Shown here: in pieces, positions 51,398-60,271 of the stretch | Layout: each line of letters opens with the position of its first letter | How positions within the stretch are numbered: the first letter of the stretch is position 1 | Source of the DNA: Streptomyces finlayi | Lineage (GTDB): Bacteria > Actinomycetota > Actinomycetes > Streptomycetales > Streptomycetaceae | NCBI RefSeq assembly: GCF_014216315.1 | Contig: NZ_CP045702.1 | Coordinates: 4,960,001 to 5,024,000, forward strand | Reading direction: 5' to 3' | DNA: 64,000 nucleotides | Position numbers and translations under genes: made by a program | The notes under the pieces: generated by a model | The model's database searches: none | What the model saw: only the letters and a program-made list of their open reading frames with translations | What the model was told of the DNA's origin: nothing

Positions 51398-52181
51398 TCG
51401 GTCCGCGAAGTGGGCCATCTGGGCCCTCTTCCTCCTCCTCTTCGTCCCCCTGTTCGCGGTGCCGCTGCTGGTGATCGTCGCCGCCTCGTTCGCCACGAAC
51501 TGGTCCGGCGCCTTCCCCTCCGGGCCCACCGCCGAGCACTACGCCGCCGCCACCAGCGGCGACGCGCTCCAGGCCCTCACCACCAGCCTGACCACCGCCG
51601 TCGGCGCCAGCCTGCTGGCCCTGACCGTCGGCTCCTGGGCCGCCGTCGCCGCAGCCTCGCTGCGCAGGGGCGGCAAGAGGTTCCTGGACGCCCTGTTCAT
51701 GCTGCCGGTCGCCGTGCCCTCCGTCGTCGTCGGCCTCGCGGTGCTCGTCGCGTTCAGCAAGCCGCCGATGCTCCTCAACGGGACGCGCTGGATCGTGATC
51801 CTCGCGCACACCGTTCTTGTCACGGCGTTTGCCTACCAGTCGGTTTCGGCCGCGACAGTACGTCTCGACCCGATGTACGAGCAGGCGGCGGCCAGCCTCG
51901 GCGCCCGCCCCTCGTACGTCCTGTGGCGGATCAGGCTCCCGCTCCTGCTGCCGTCCCTCACGGCCGCTGCGGGGCTCTGCTTCGCCCTGTCCATGGGCGA
52001 GTTGAGCGCCACGATGATGCTCTACCCGCCCGACTGGACACCGCTCCCGGTGCAGATCTTCGCGGCCACCGACCGTGGCTCGCTCTTCACCGGCGCCGCG
52101 GTGGCCGTGGTCCTGATGGGCACGACCCTGCTCGTCCTGCTCGGCGTCTCCCGCATCCGGACCAGGGCCTCGTACCGCTGA
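51384..52181 (+). CDS. phnV: ABC permease, aminoethylphosphonate type, second subunit
   Basis: A 265-residue permease with six spans and the loop AAASLGARPSYVLWRIRLPLLLPSL. The segment SMGELSATMMLYPPDWTPLPVQIF is shared with known phosphonate and iron-type permeases. GTG 51384 overlaps the preceding permease by 14 bp. The binding-protein gene follows 33 bp on. Confidence 0.88.
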   Translation: MLVHSRSAKWAIWALFLLLFVPLFAVPLLVIVAASFATNWSGAFPSGPTAEHYAAATSGDALQALTTSLTTAVGASLLALTVGSWAAVAAASLRRGGKRFLDALFMLPVAVPSVVVGLAVLVAFSKPPMLLNGTRWIVILAHTVLVTAFAYQSVSAATVRLDPMYEQAAASLGARPSYVLWRIRLPLLLPSLTAAAGLCFALSMGELSATMMLYPPDWTPLPVQIFAATDRGSLFTGAAVAVVLMGTTLLVLLGVSRIRTRASYR

Positions 52182-52214
52182 CAGCCCCGTACTCACTTCA
52201 GGAGATACGACACC

Positions 52215-53273
52215 ATGCGCAAAAACCTCCTCAAGCCGATCGCCGCCGTCACCGGCAGCCTCGCCCTCGCCGCCACCCTCTCCGCCTGCGGCTCCTCCGC
52301 CGCCTCCGACGAGAAGGTCGTCACCGTGTACAGCGCCGACGGCCTCAAGGGCGAGAACGGCGACGGCTGGTACGACAAGGTCTTCAAGGACTTCGAGAAG
52401 AAGACCGGCATCAAGGTCGAGTACGTCGAGGGCGGCTCCGGCGAGATGGTGCAGCGCGCCGTCCGCGAGAAGTCCAACACCCAGGCCGACGTACTCGTCA
52501 CCCTCCCGCCCTTCATCCAGCAGGCCGACTCCAAGGGCCTGCTGAAGGCGTACGAACCGGCCGGCTCCGACCAGGTCGACGGCGCCGACAAGGCCGCCGA
52601 CGGCAAGTGGACCTCCGTCGTCAACAACTACTTCGGCTTCATCTACAACACGAAGGAGCTCAAGACCCCGCCGAAGACCTGGGAGGAACTGCTCGACGGG
52701 AAGTTCAAGGAGAAGATCCAGTACTCCACCCCGGGTGTGGCGGGCGACGGCACCGCCGTCCTCATCAAGGCCATGCACGACTTCGGCGGCAAGGAGCCGG
52801 CGATGGAGTACCTGAAGCAGCTCCAGACCAACAACGTCGGCCCGTCCGCCTCCACCGGCAAGCTCGCCCCCAAGGTGGACAAGGGCGAACTGCACGTCGC
52901 CAACGGTGACGTCCAGATGAACTTCGCCCAGTCCAAGGACATGCCGAACCTCGGCATTTGGTTCCCCGCGAAGGGCAGCGGCAAGCCCACCACCTTCGCC
53001 CTCCCGTACGCGGCCGGACTCGTGAACAAGGCCCCGCACAGCGAGAACGGCAAGAAGCTGCTCGACTTCATGCTCTCCGAGCAGGCCCAGAAGGACGTCA
53101 GCGCGGTCGGCGGCGGCTTCACCGCACGCAAGGACATCGAGTCCACCGACGCCAACGCCATCGAACTCACCGCACTGCTCGACGGCGTAGAGGTCTTCGA
53201 GCCCGACTGGTCCGACATCGGCACCAACCTGGACAGCTACGTGGACGCCTGGAAGTCGGCGACCGGAAGCTGA
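52215..53273 (+). CDS. phnS: Aminoethylphosphonate-type substrate-binding lipoprotein
   Basis: A 352-residue periplasmic-type binding protein anchored by Cys25 (lipobox LSAC). The mature part follows the Fe3+/spermidine/AEP-binding fold: VVTVYSADGLKGENG, DVLVTLPPFIQQADSKGLLKAY, FGFIYNTKEL and AVGGGFTARKDIE. ATG 52215 follows AGGAG. It delivers the phosphonate to the two permeases. A motif identical to the one upstream of the operon lies 65 bp after its stop, before the next gene. Confidence 0.9.
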   Translation: MRKNLLKPIAAVTGSLALAATLSACGSSAASDEKVVTVYSADGLKGENGDGWYDKVFKDFEKKTGIKVEYVEGGSGEMVQRAVREKSNTQADVLVTLPPFIQQADSKGLLKAYEPAGSDQVDGADKAADGKWTSVVNNYFGFIYNTKELKTPPKTWEELLDGKFKEKIQYSTPGVAGDGTAVLIKAMHDFGGKEPAMEYLKQLQTNNVGPSASTGKLAPKVDKGELHVANGDVQMNFAQSKDMPNLGIWFPAKGSGKPTTFALPYAAGLVNKAPHSENGKKLLDFMLSEQAQKDVSAVGGGFTARKDIESTDANAIELTALLDGVEVFEPDWSDIGTNLDSYVDAWKSATGS

Positions 53274-53337
53274 CCGGCCACCTTTCGGCAACGGTTCACT
53301 GCAAGGCTCTGGACCGGACCCCTCTTGTCTCGCAAAG

Positions 53338-53357
53338 ATAACGGGTCTGGTCCAGAC
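53338..53357 (+). promoter_or_regulatory. Operator-like palindrome before the secreted phosphatase-fold gene
   Basis: The 17-mer ATAACGGGTCTGGTCCA repeats the motif at 47494. Here the core is a full palindrome, GTCTGG-T-CCAGAC (53345-53357). It lies 25 bp upstream of the GTG of the alkaline-phosphatase-fold gene. It probably binds the GntR regulator at 46678. Confidence 0.75.
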
Positions 53358-53381
53358 ATCGCGCTCTCGTTGGAGGATCAC

Positions 53382-54935
53382 GTGTCCAGAGGTATGTCCA
53401 GGCGCTCCGTGCTCGCCGGCACCGCCGCCGCGGCCGCCGTCGCCACCGGCCCACTCACCGCCACCGCCGCCCGCGCGGCAACCACAGCCGCAGCCGCGCC
53501 CACCCTCCCCAACGGCACCAGCCTCGACAAGGTGCTCGTGATCGGCATGGACGGCGTACGCCACGACAGAATCGCCGCCGCCAAGGCCCCGAACCTCAAG
53601 TCCCTGACGGCGAACGGCACATACGGCACCTCACTGCTGTACGCCAACCCGATGGCCGCCACCTCGTCAGGACCCGGCTGGTCGACCATCTCCACCGGAG
53701 TCTGGCCCGACAAGCACGGCGTCAAGGACAACTCCTTCACCGGCAAGAACTACACCGCCTACCCCGGCTTCCTGGCCCGTCTCGCCCAGGTGCGCCCCGA
53801 ACTCTCCACGTACGCCGCCGTCGACTGGAAGCCGCTGGACACCCAGGGCACGGTCACCGCCGGCGCCGACGCCAAGCTCGTACTCGACGGTGACGCCGAC
53901 GGCTACATCGGCCACGACGCCACCATCGCCGCTCAGTCCGAGTCGATCCTGCGCAACCAGAACCCGGACGTCCTCTTCGTCTACTTCGGCCAGAGCGACA
54001 TCGTCGGCCACAACCAGGGCGCCAGGAGCCAGGCGTACCTGGACGTCATCGACGTCCAGGACGGCTACGTCGGCCGGCTGCTCGCGGCCATCAAGGACCG
54101 CCCGTCGTACGCCTCCGAGCGCTGGACCGTCGTCGTCGCCACCGACCACGGCCATCTCGACGCGGGTGGCCACGGCGGAAGCGCCATCGAGGAGCGGCGT
54201 ACGTTCGTCCTCGCCCAGGGCCCCGGAATCGCCGCAGGCGCGCGACCCATCGACACCCGTCTCGTCGATGTCGCGGCCACCGTCTTCAAGCAGCTCGGGA
54301 TCGCCCCCGAAGCCTCCTGGGGCCTGGATGGCAAACCCGTCCAGGAGCGCTCCACCGACCCCTTCGACGCCCTGCAGTCCTCGCTCTCCGGCCGGGTCGA
54401 CGAGAGGGGAATCCCGGCCGGAGTCCTCGGCTTCACGCACTCCGCGCCCAGCGGCTGGTCGGTCATCAACTCGGCGATGGGCACGGGCGGGACGACCGAG
54501 TGGCGGGGCTGGTCCTTCGCCACCGACGAGTTCTGGAGCCGTACCCAGCGCGACCAGTCCCGCGAGCTCAATGTCCGCGCGCGCGGTGTGTTCGCGGTCG
54601 CCGATTCCGACGAGTGGGCGGACAAGTCCTTCTCCGGTACGTACGACTCGACGCTCGTCACCCCGGCGTACGCCGTCGGAGGCAAGGCCACCGTGAAGCT
54701 CGACTTCACCACCTTCTACCGGCAGGAGGGCAGCCAGAGCGCCCGGATCCTCGCCTCCTGGAACGGTGGCACGCCGGTCGCTGTCGCGTCGTACACCTCC
54801 GACGTGATCTCGCAGCCGCAGTCGCTGAGCCTGCACGTTCCGGCCGGGGCCACCAGCGTGAGTTTCCGGTTCCATTACACCGGCAGCAACAACTGGTACT
54901 GGGTGGTGGACGGCGTCAAGATCAGTTCCTCGTGA
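53382..54935 (+). CDS. Secreted alkaline phosphatase superfamily (nucleotide pyrophosphatase/phosphodiesterase-like) protein
   Basis: A 517-residue exported enzyme. The N-terminus MSRRSVLAGTAAAAAVATG, ending in ATAARA, looks like a Tat/Sec signal. The catalytic domain has VIGMDGVRHDRI (metal Asp), a nucleophile Ser/Thr in ATSSGPGWSTI, YFGQSDIVGH and ATDHGHLDAGGHGG. The last about 130 residues form a beta-rich binding domain. GTG 53382 has GGAGG upstream; an ATG four codons later is possible. Members hydrolyse phosphodiesters, pyrophosphates or phosphonoacetate. Sharing the operator motif suggests it releases or processes organophosphorus outside the cell. Confidence 0.85.
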   Translation: MSRGMSRRSVLAGTAAAAAVATGPLTATAARAATTAAAAPTLPNGTSLDKVLVIGMDGVRHDRIAAAKAPNLKSLTANGTYGTSLLYANPMAATSSGPGWSTISTGVWPDKHGVKDNSFTGKNYTAYPGFLARLAQVRPELSTYAAVDWKPLDTQGTVTAGADAKLVLDGDADGYIGHDATIAAQSESILRNQNPDVLFVYFGQSDIVGHNQGARSQAYLDVIDVQDGYVGRLLAAIKDRPSYASERWTVVVATDHGHLDAGGHGGSAIEERRTFVLAQGPGIAAGARPIDTRLVDVAATVFKQLGIAPEASWGLDGKPVQERSTDPFDALQSSLSGRVDERGIPAGVLGFTHSAPSGWSVINSAMGTGGTTEWRGWSFATDEFWSRTQRDQSRELNVRARGVFAVADSDEWADKSFSGTYDSTLVTPAYAVGGKATVKLDFTTFYRQEGSQSARILASWNGGTPVAVASYTSDVISQPQSLSLHVPAGATSVSFRFHYTGSNNWYWVVDGVKISSS

Positions 54936-55055
54936 CCGAGTAGTTCCGCCCGGTCGGTCGGCACGCCTAAAATCGGGACGTCGGCGCTGCACAACGCGGT
55001 GCCGCCGGCGTCCCCGCACATCGCGTGCACAGTACGTACGGCAGGAGCCCGTCCC

Positions 55056-55835
55056 ATGGCAGAGCGCAAGCCGATCGAATCCTGGCTGACCGACATGGAC
55101 GGCGTCCTCATCCACGAGGGCACGCCGATCCCCGGCGCCGACGCCTTTCTCAAGAAGCTCCGAGAGTCCGGCAAGCCCTACCTCGTGCTGACGAACAACT
55201 CCATCTACACCGCACGTGACCTTCAGGCCCGTCTCACCCGCATGGGCCTTCACGTGCCCGTCGAAAACATCTGGACCTCAGCGCTGGCGACCGCTCAGTT
55301 TCTCGACGACCAGCGTCCCGGCGGTACGGCATACGTCATCGGCGAGGCGGGCCTGACCACCGCATTGCATGACATCGGGTACATCCTCACGGACTCTGAT
55401 CCCGACTTCGTGATTCTGGGTGAAACGCGCACATATTCCTTCGAGGCTCTGACGAAGGCTGTCCGGCTGATCAATGACGGTGCACGCTTCATTGCCACCA
55501 ACCCGGATGAGACCGGACCGTCGACAGAAGGAGTGCTTCCGGCAACCGGATCGGTTGCCGCGCTGATCACCAAGGCGACCGGTAAGGACCCGTACTTCGT
55601 CGGCAAGCCGAACCCGCTGATGATGCGTGCCGGGCTGAACGCCATCGGGGCGCACTCCGAGACCTCCGCCATGATCGGTGACCGTATGGACACCGACGTA
55701 CTCGCGGGCCTGGAAGCCGGCATGACGACGTTCCTGGTCATGACCGGAGTGACTCAGCCGGGCGACACCGACCGGTACCCGTTCACACCGTCGAAGATCG
55801 TCGAGTCCATCGCGGATCTGGTCGACCTCGTCTGA
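55056..55835 (+). CDS. HAD-IIA family phosphatase (NagD-like)
   Basis: A 259-residue hydrolase. The nucleophile motif is WLTDMDGVLIHEG, motif II is VLTNNS, and the C-terminal block is VGKPNPLMMRAGLN and AMIGDRMDTDVLAGLEAG. This is the layout of the NagD/4-nitrophenylphosphatase group, which dephosphorylates nucleotides and sugar phosphates. ATG 55056 follows CAGGAG. It follows the phosphonate cluster in the same direction, but no operator motif precedes it, so membership in the regulon is open. Confidence 0.93.
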   Translation: MAERKPIESWLTDMDGVLIHEGTPIPGADAFLKKLRESGKPYLVLTNNSIYTARDLQARLTRMGLHVPVENIWTSALATAQFLDDQRPGGTAYVIGEAGLTTALHDIGYILTDSDPDFVILGETRTYSFEALTKAVRLINDGARFIATNPDETGPSTEGVLPATGSVAALITKATGKDPYFVGKPNPLMMRAGLNAIGAHSETSAMIGDRMDTDVLAGLEAGMTTFLVMTGVTQPGDTDRYPFTPSKIVESIADLVDLV

Positions 55836-55840
55836 CGGTG

Positions 55841-55881
55841 GATGCAGCAGCCCACCCCACACCGGGTGGGCCTGCTGCATC
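55841..55881 (+). terminator. Hairpin terminator after the HAD-IIA gene
   Basis: GATGCAGCAG-CCCACCC (55841-55857) pairs with GGGTGGGCCTGCTGCATC (55864-55881) with one bulged G, a stem of 17 pairs and a 6-nt loop. It separates the HAD gene from the convergent recombinase pseudogene. Confidence 0.8.
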
Positions 55882-55896
55882 GGTAGCTCAGTGCGG

Positions 55897-57401
55897 TCAT
55901 CTCCAAACGATCTCGAGCAGCTCCGGACGGAATCGACCTCGCTGCGCGCCGCCCTTGCCCGCCTTGCTGATCACCACGGCTTCCATGCTCCGCGCGATCT
56001 CCGCCCGTCTCATGTCCACGGTGTACGAGTCCCATTCGCGGACGATCCGGGCAGCGACGGAACCGGCCCGGGCCGGAGTGACAGAGAGAAGGGACGCAAG
56101 CTCCTTCACCTCTTGTTCCTTGTCCTCAAGGCGTCGGACCTCGCGGGCGAACTCGGACAGCGAAAGCTCGTCCGAGGCGCGAAGCCGACGGGCCTCGACC
56201 TTGTCCGACTCGATCTGCCTGAGCTTGGCCTTCGCCGCCTCCAGCTCGGGGCCTTCCGGTTTGGCGGGCGTCACATCCCGAGCCTGCGTCTTGAGGTGGC
56301 TCAGCAGGATCTCCTGCACATAGTCATCGACCGGGGGACCGCTACGGGACAGCTTCCCGCAGCCCCCTCCCGCGACCCTGCACAGGTAGTAGTACCCGTA
56401 CCGCTGATAGCTCGGCGTGGAGCGCTGATATATGGCGGACGCCAGCCCGGAGCCGCAGTTGCCGCAACGTGCGATGCCGGTCAGTAGTCGCTTTGTGACC
56501 GTGCTGCCGACCTTGCGGCCCTTGCCCGTTTTCTTGCGAGCGTCGAGAACGTCCACCAGTTCTTGCCACTCGTCCGGGGTGAAGATGGTCTCCCACGTCC
56601 CGATGACCGGGGTGCCGTCCATGCGCTCGACGAGGTGCTCGACGGGGTCCACGCGCCCGGCCCGGTCGCGGTGCATCTGGGGATGTAGGCGCGGTACCCG
56701 CAGAGGCGAGGGTTACGGAGGACGTACGTGACGCTGCTGTAGCTGATGGTCTTGCCCGAGGGGGTCTGTGGCGTGCGGACCATCGCTTCTGCCCACTCGC
56801 GGTGGACCGAAGCGACCAGCTTGCCGTTCACGATGTCCTTGCGTGCTTTCCGGAGGATCTCGGCCTCCGTCTCATCCACATGCTCGGCGTCCTTCCATCC
56901 GAAGGCGCGCTGACCCTTGTGCGGCTTGCCCTCCGTGGCCTCGGCAAGCTTTTGCCGGGCGACTCGGCGGGCAGCATCCGCAGAGAACTTGTTGGCGATG
57001 TTGACGTGGATGCGCGCCTCGAAGCGTCCGTCCGGAGTAGTCAGGTCGTAGTCGCCGGCCGTAGTGGCGAAGATCATCGGGCGGCGGGCCTGTTCGTAGA
57101 TGTCGATCAGACGCTCGAGGTCGCGGGGCTGCCTGGCTATGCGGTCGATGTTGTAGGCCAGGATGCCGCTGATCGCCGCAGACGCGAGGTCCGCGGTCAT
57201 CTCCTCGAACCCCCTGCGCGAGACGTTCCTCTTGTAGGCCGAGAGGTCGTTGTCCTCGTACACGTGCCGGACATTGACCCGCTTGAGCTCGGCGAGGTTG
57301 TACACGTCCTCGCGTTGACGGATCACCCCTTGCCGTCCGTCGCGTCCGTCTCCGATCTGCCCGGTATCGGAGATTCGCGTGTACCCACCCACGTCAAGCA
57401 T
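55897..57401 (-). pseudogene. Large serine recombinase (integrase), frameshifted
   Basis: From ATG 57401 the frame has the resolvase catalytic domain with Ser11 in GGYTRIS, a typical SRRGFEEM region and LAYNIDRIARQPRDLERL. The recombinase domain follows (GKPHKGQRAFGWKD, SYSSVTYVLRNPRLCGYRAYIP). Then the frame is lost. One base away the protein continues as HRDRAGRVDPVEHLVERMDGT with the zinc-ribbon (RCGNCGSGL, then CRVAGGGC), a coiled-coil and the C-terminal end at 55897. One missing C in the run at about 56677 would restore a protein of about 500 residues. This marks a past integrated element. Confidence 0.88.
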
Positions 57402-57494
57402 GCCTGCCCCCTCGCGAGCACCGTTGCCGCCTTGATCGCTCCTCACTGTATGTGTTTTCTGCGTGCGTAGAGGAGTCAGAACATACAGCTTTGA

Positions 57495-57520
57495 TGGGCA
57501 CACCAGTACGATCGTGCCCA
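57495..57520. repeat. Inverted repeat upstream of the recombinase
   Basis: TGGGCAC (57495-57501) and GTGCCCA (57514-57520) flank 12 nt. It lies about 95 bp upstream of the recombinase start, where an attachment site of a large serine integrase is normally expected. No matching second copy was seen in the window. Confidence 0.4.
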
Positions 57521-57598
57521 CCTGTGAGACCCCCTGCCCGGGCTCCTGCGGATGCGAAATGCCGACGCACGGGCGAACCTTCGGGAAGGAGGTTCACC

Positions 57599-58138
57599 AT
57601 GCGTTCACTACCCCTCACGTTCTGTGCCGCAGCGGCTGTCGCGGCGACTCTGCTGCCCACGACCGCCGCGCTGGCCGACTCCGAGCCCCAGGGAAGGGTC
57701 TCGGTGACTCCGTCCGCGATAGCCCCCGGCGGGGAGGTGGAGCTCTGGGTCGACATCTGCGGCAAAGGCAAGGAAGCCAAGGGCAACTCCGACGCCTTCG
57801 TCTCGGAGGCCCACTTCGCCCCCGCCGACAACAAGGGTCTGTTCGCCGAGGCCCGTATCCGCTCCGACGCCGAACCCGGCGACTACGACGTCTGGGTGAA
57901 CTGCAAGGGCGGCAAGGGCAAGGCCACCGGCAAGCTCACCGTCGTCCACCACAGGCAGCCCTCGCCCGTCGCACCCGTCAGGGCCGGCGGCGGTGGCACC
58001 GCCACCCTGGCCGACCAGGCAGCCGAGCAGGACGGCCCCGGCACACGGCACGCCGTGACCGGGCTGGTCCTCGCGGCCGTCGCGGCCGTCGCCGTCGCCT
58101 TCCGCAGCGTGCGGCGCCGTCGCTCGGCCACGGACTGA
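57599..58138 (+). CDS. Secreted protein with C-terminal membrane anchor
   Basis: A 179-residue protein. A signal peptide (LTFCAAAAVAATLLPTTAALA) is followed by an Ig-like beta domain (SVTPSAIAPGGEVELWVDICG, then FVSEAHFAPADN and GDYDVWVNCKGGKGKATGKLTV). A Gly/Ala linker, a hydrophobic span and a basic end (RSVRRRRSATD) close it. There is no clear LPxTG-type motif. The two Cys (DICG and VNCKG) could bond. ATG 57599 follows AAGGAGG. It is separated by 1 bp from a class F sortase gene, so the two are a functional pair. Confidence 0.85.
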   Translation: MRSLPLTFCAAAAVAATLLPTTAALADSEPQGRVSVTPSAIAPGGEVELWVDICGKGKEAKGNSDAFVSEAHFAPADNKGLFAEARIRSDAEPGDYDVWVNCKGGKGKATGKLTVVHHRQPSPVAPVRAGGGGTATLADQAAEQDGPGTRHAVTGLVLAAVAAVAVAFRSVRRRRSATD

Positions 58139-58139
58139 C

Positions 58140-58826
58140 GTGTCCGTCTCGGACCGCCCGGCGGGCACCGGGCGGCTGCTCACCGGAGTGGCCTGGGCCG
58201 TTCTCCTGCTGGGCCTCTGGCTCTGGGGCCGCGAGATCACGGACGGCCCGGGCGGCAGCTCCGCCCCGACGACCGGCGACGTCGCCGCGGTCGGGCGCCC
58301 GCTGGGCGTACCGCTGCCGCCGGCGCACAAGCCGCTCGACGGAGCCGCGCCCGAGCGGGTCGAGATCCCCTCGATAGGCGTCGAGGCCCCCGTCGTCCGG
58401 CGCGGACTGGACGAGGGCGGGGCGATCGACCCGCCGCCGTACGGGAAGCCGCAGACCGTCGGCTGGTACGGCAGCGGCACCGAACCGGGCGCCGAGGGCG
58501 CCGCGCTCTTCGTCGGCCATGTCGACACGGAGACGAAGCCCGCCGTGTTCTACGGGCTCAGCGCCGCCCGCCCGGGCGAGAAGGTCCGGGTGGCCAGGTC
58601 CGACGGCTCGGTCGCGGTGTTCACCATCGACGACGTCCAGGTCTTCACCCGGGAGCGCTTCGACGCCCGGAAGGCGTACGGCCCCCGCGAGGACGGCCGG
58701 GCGGAGCTCCGGCTGATCACCTGCGGCGGCACGTACGACCGCAAGACGCGGTCGTACACGGCCAATGTGGTCGTCTCGGCCTATCTGACGGGCCAGGACA
58801 GCGCGGGAGCGAAGACCCCCGCCTGA
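58140..58826 (+). CDS. Class F sortase
   Basis: A 228-residue membrane-anchored transpeptidase. An N-terminal span (VAWAVLLLGLWLWG) is followed by the sortase barrel with ERVEIPSIGVEAPVV, His in ALFVGHVDT, Cys in LRLITCGGTYD and Arg in KTRSYTANVVV. GTG 58140 begins one base after the stop of the upstream gene, so the pair is co-translated. Class F enzymes are the least characterised actinobacterial sortases. Confidence 0.92.
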   Translation: MSVSDRPAGTGRLLTGVAWAVLLLGLWLWGREITDGPGGSSAPTTGDVAAVGRPLGVPLPPAHKPLDGAAPERVEIPSIGVEAPVVRRGLDEGGAIDPPPYGKPQTVGWYGSGTEPGAEGAALFVGHVDTETKPAVFYGLSAARPGEKVRVARSDGSVAVFTIDDVQVFTRERFDARKAYGPREDGRAELRLITCGGTYDRKTRSYTANVVVSAYLTGQDSAGAKTPA

Positions 58827-59146
58827 GAGCCTGTCGTACGGCACCCCGTGAACACCTGGCCCGGCCGGCAGCCCACTCCCCCTCGGAGTGTGTCGGCCGG
58901 GCCGGTCCTCGACCGCTGGTGCCCCGGCCGCGGGAGTGGCCGGGCACGGCACGGGAGGTCGGGAGCCTGCCCGACACTGTAGGCACGGGGAGGCCCTCGG
59001 ACCACGTCACTTCTGACGGGATGTCCGGATACCGAGGTCCCGGCGGACGCCCGTGGCGCTGTGTCAGGATGGACGGGACCGGGAGTACATCGGCGCGGCC
59101 GGCAACGGATGCGACCAGTGCGACCAGTGCACCCGAGGGGGAGTGG
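58827..59146. other. Intergenic region
   Basis: 320 bp between the class F sortase and the GH6 gene. The first part holds a terminator-like hairpin; the rest must contain the GH6 promoter. I see no gene in it. Confidence 0.5.
58858..58903 (+). terminator. Hairpin after the class F sortase gene
   Basis: Perfect 10-bp arms GGCCCGGCCG (58858-58867) and CGGCCGGGCC (58894-58903) enclose a 26-nt loop that itself contains CTCCCCCTCGGAG. No T-run follows. Confidence 0.55.
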
Positions 59147-60142
59147 ATGTACGGCAGACACACCGGTACGGCGGCCGCGATCGCGGCTGTCGTACTTCTG
59201 GCGGGATGTTCTTCGTCCGGCGAGGAGAAGAAGGACGGCGGGTCCGCCACGATCGGCCAGCAGCCCAAGGACGCTGACCCGTTCTGGGTCGACCCCGACG
59301 GCACGGCGGCGAAGCAGGCCGCCGGCTACGCGGAGCACGGCGACGACAGGAGCGCCCGCCTGATCAGGAAGATCGCCCAGCAGCCGGTCGGTGAGTGGAT
59401 CGGCCCGGACGACCCCGAGGCCGAGGTGAAGGGCGTCACCGAGGCGGCCGAGAAGGCCGACCGTGAGGCCCTGCTGGTGCTCTACAACATCCCGCACCGT
59501 GACTGCGGACAGTTCTCCAAGGGCGGCGCGTCCGACGGGGACACGTACCGGGGCTGGGTGGAGAGCGTCGCCAAGGGCATCGGGGACCGCCGGACCACGG
59601 TGATCCTGGAGCCGGACGCGCTGCTGCACCTGGTGGACGGCTGCACACCGCAGGAGTTCCACGAGGAGCGCTACGACCTGCTCAAGGGCGCGGTGCAGCG
59701 GTTGAAGCGGCAGCCCGGGACGACGGTGTACGTCGATGCGGGCAACGCGGGCTGGCAGAGCCCGGACGCGCTGTTCGAGCCGCTCCAGCGGGCGGGCGTG
59801 GGGGACGCGGACGGCTTCGCGGTCAATGTGTCCAACTTCCAGACCACGGCGGCCAGTACGGACTTCGGGAAGCGGCTGTCGGCGAAGGTCGGCAGCAAGC
59901 CGTTCGTGATCGACACCAGCCGCAACGGGAACGGCCCCTACGACGGCGGCGACCCCGCGGAGAACTGGTGCAACCCGCCGGGGCGTGCGCTGGGCGAGAC
60001 CCCGACGACGGAGACCGGTGACGAACTGGTCGACGCCTATCTCTGGATCAAGCGCCCCGGCGAATCGGACGGCGCCTGCAGGGGCGGCCCGAACGCGGGT
60101 GAGTGGTGGCCGGAGTACGCCCTGGGCCTGGCGGGCGGCTGA
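59147..60142 (+). CDS. cslZ: GH6 family glycoside hydrolase lipoprotein (CslZ-like endoglucanase)
   Basis: A 331-residue lipoprotein with the acylated Cys at residue 21 (LLAGC). The GH6 fold is recognisable from NIPHRDCGQFSKGG, TTVILEPDALLHL (catalytic-region Asp), YVDAGNAGWQ, AVNVSNFQTT and FVIDTSRNGNGP. Members cleave beta-1,4-glucan. Its position convergent with glxA and near cslA matches the locus for the hyphal-tip cellulose-like glucan, where it would trim or release the polymer. ATG 59147 follows GAGGGGGAG. Confidence 0.92.
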   Translation: MYGRHTGTAAAIAAVVLLAGCSSSGEEKKDGGSATIGQQPKDADPFWVDPDGTAAKQAAGYAEHGDDRSARLIRKIAQQPVGEWIGPDDPEAEVKGVTEAAEKADREALLVLYNIPHRDCGQFSKGGASDGDTYRGWVESVAKGIGDRRTTVILEPDALLHLVDGCTPQEFHEERYDLLKGAVQRLKRQPGTTVYVDAGNAGWQSPDALFEPLQRAGVGDADGFAVNVSNFQTTAASTDFGKRLSAKVGSKPFVIDTSRNGNGPYDGGDPAENWCNPPGRALGETPTTETGDELVDAYLWIKRPGESDGACRGGPNAGEWWPEYALGLAGG

Positions 60143-60168
60143 GGCGCCCGGTCACCGGCGCACGGTGT

Positions 60169-60244
60169 GTCCTCAAGCGCCGGACGGGCCGGGTCGTGGC
60201 TGAGCGGGCCCCGGCCACGTCGAGCCCGCCCGGCGTTCGAGGGC
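60169..60244. repeat. Inverted pair of the dispersed GTCCGGCG-type repeat
   Basis: An inverted copy (GTCCTCAAGCGCCGGACGGG plus CC, 60169-60190) and a direct copy (CGAGCCCGCCCGGCGTTCGA plus GGGC, 60221-60244) face each other between the convergent GH6 and glxA genes. The pair can fold into a long hairpin and may act as a bidirectional terminator. Confidence 0.7.
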
Positions 60245-60271
60245 GCAACGGCCACCGGACGGCCCCGGTGC

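Noticed and set aside
55881..55897. GGTAGCTCAGT resembling a tRNA D-arm beside the recombinase, suggesting a tRNA attachment site
   Set aside because: No acceptor, anticodon or T-arm can be folded around it, and the preceding bases belong to a perfect terminator hairpin.
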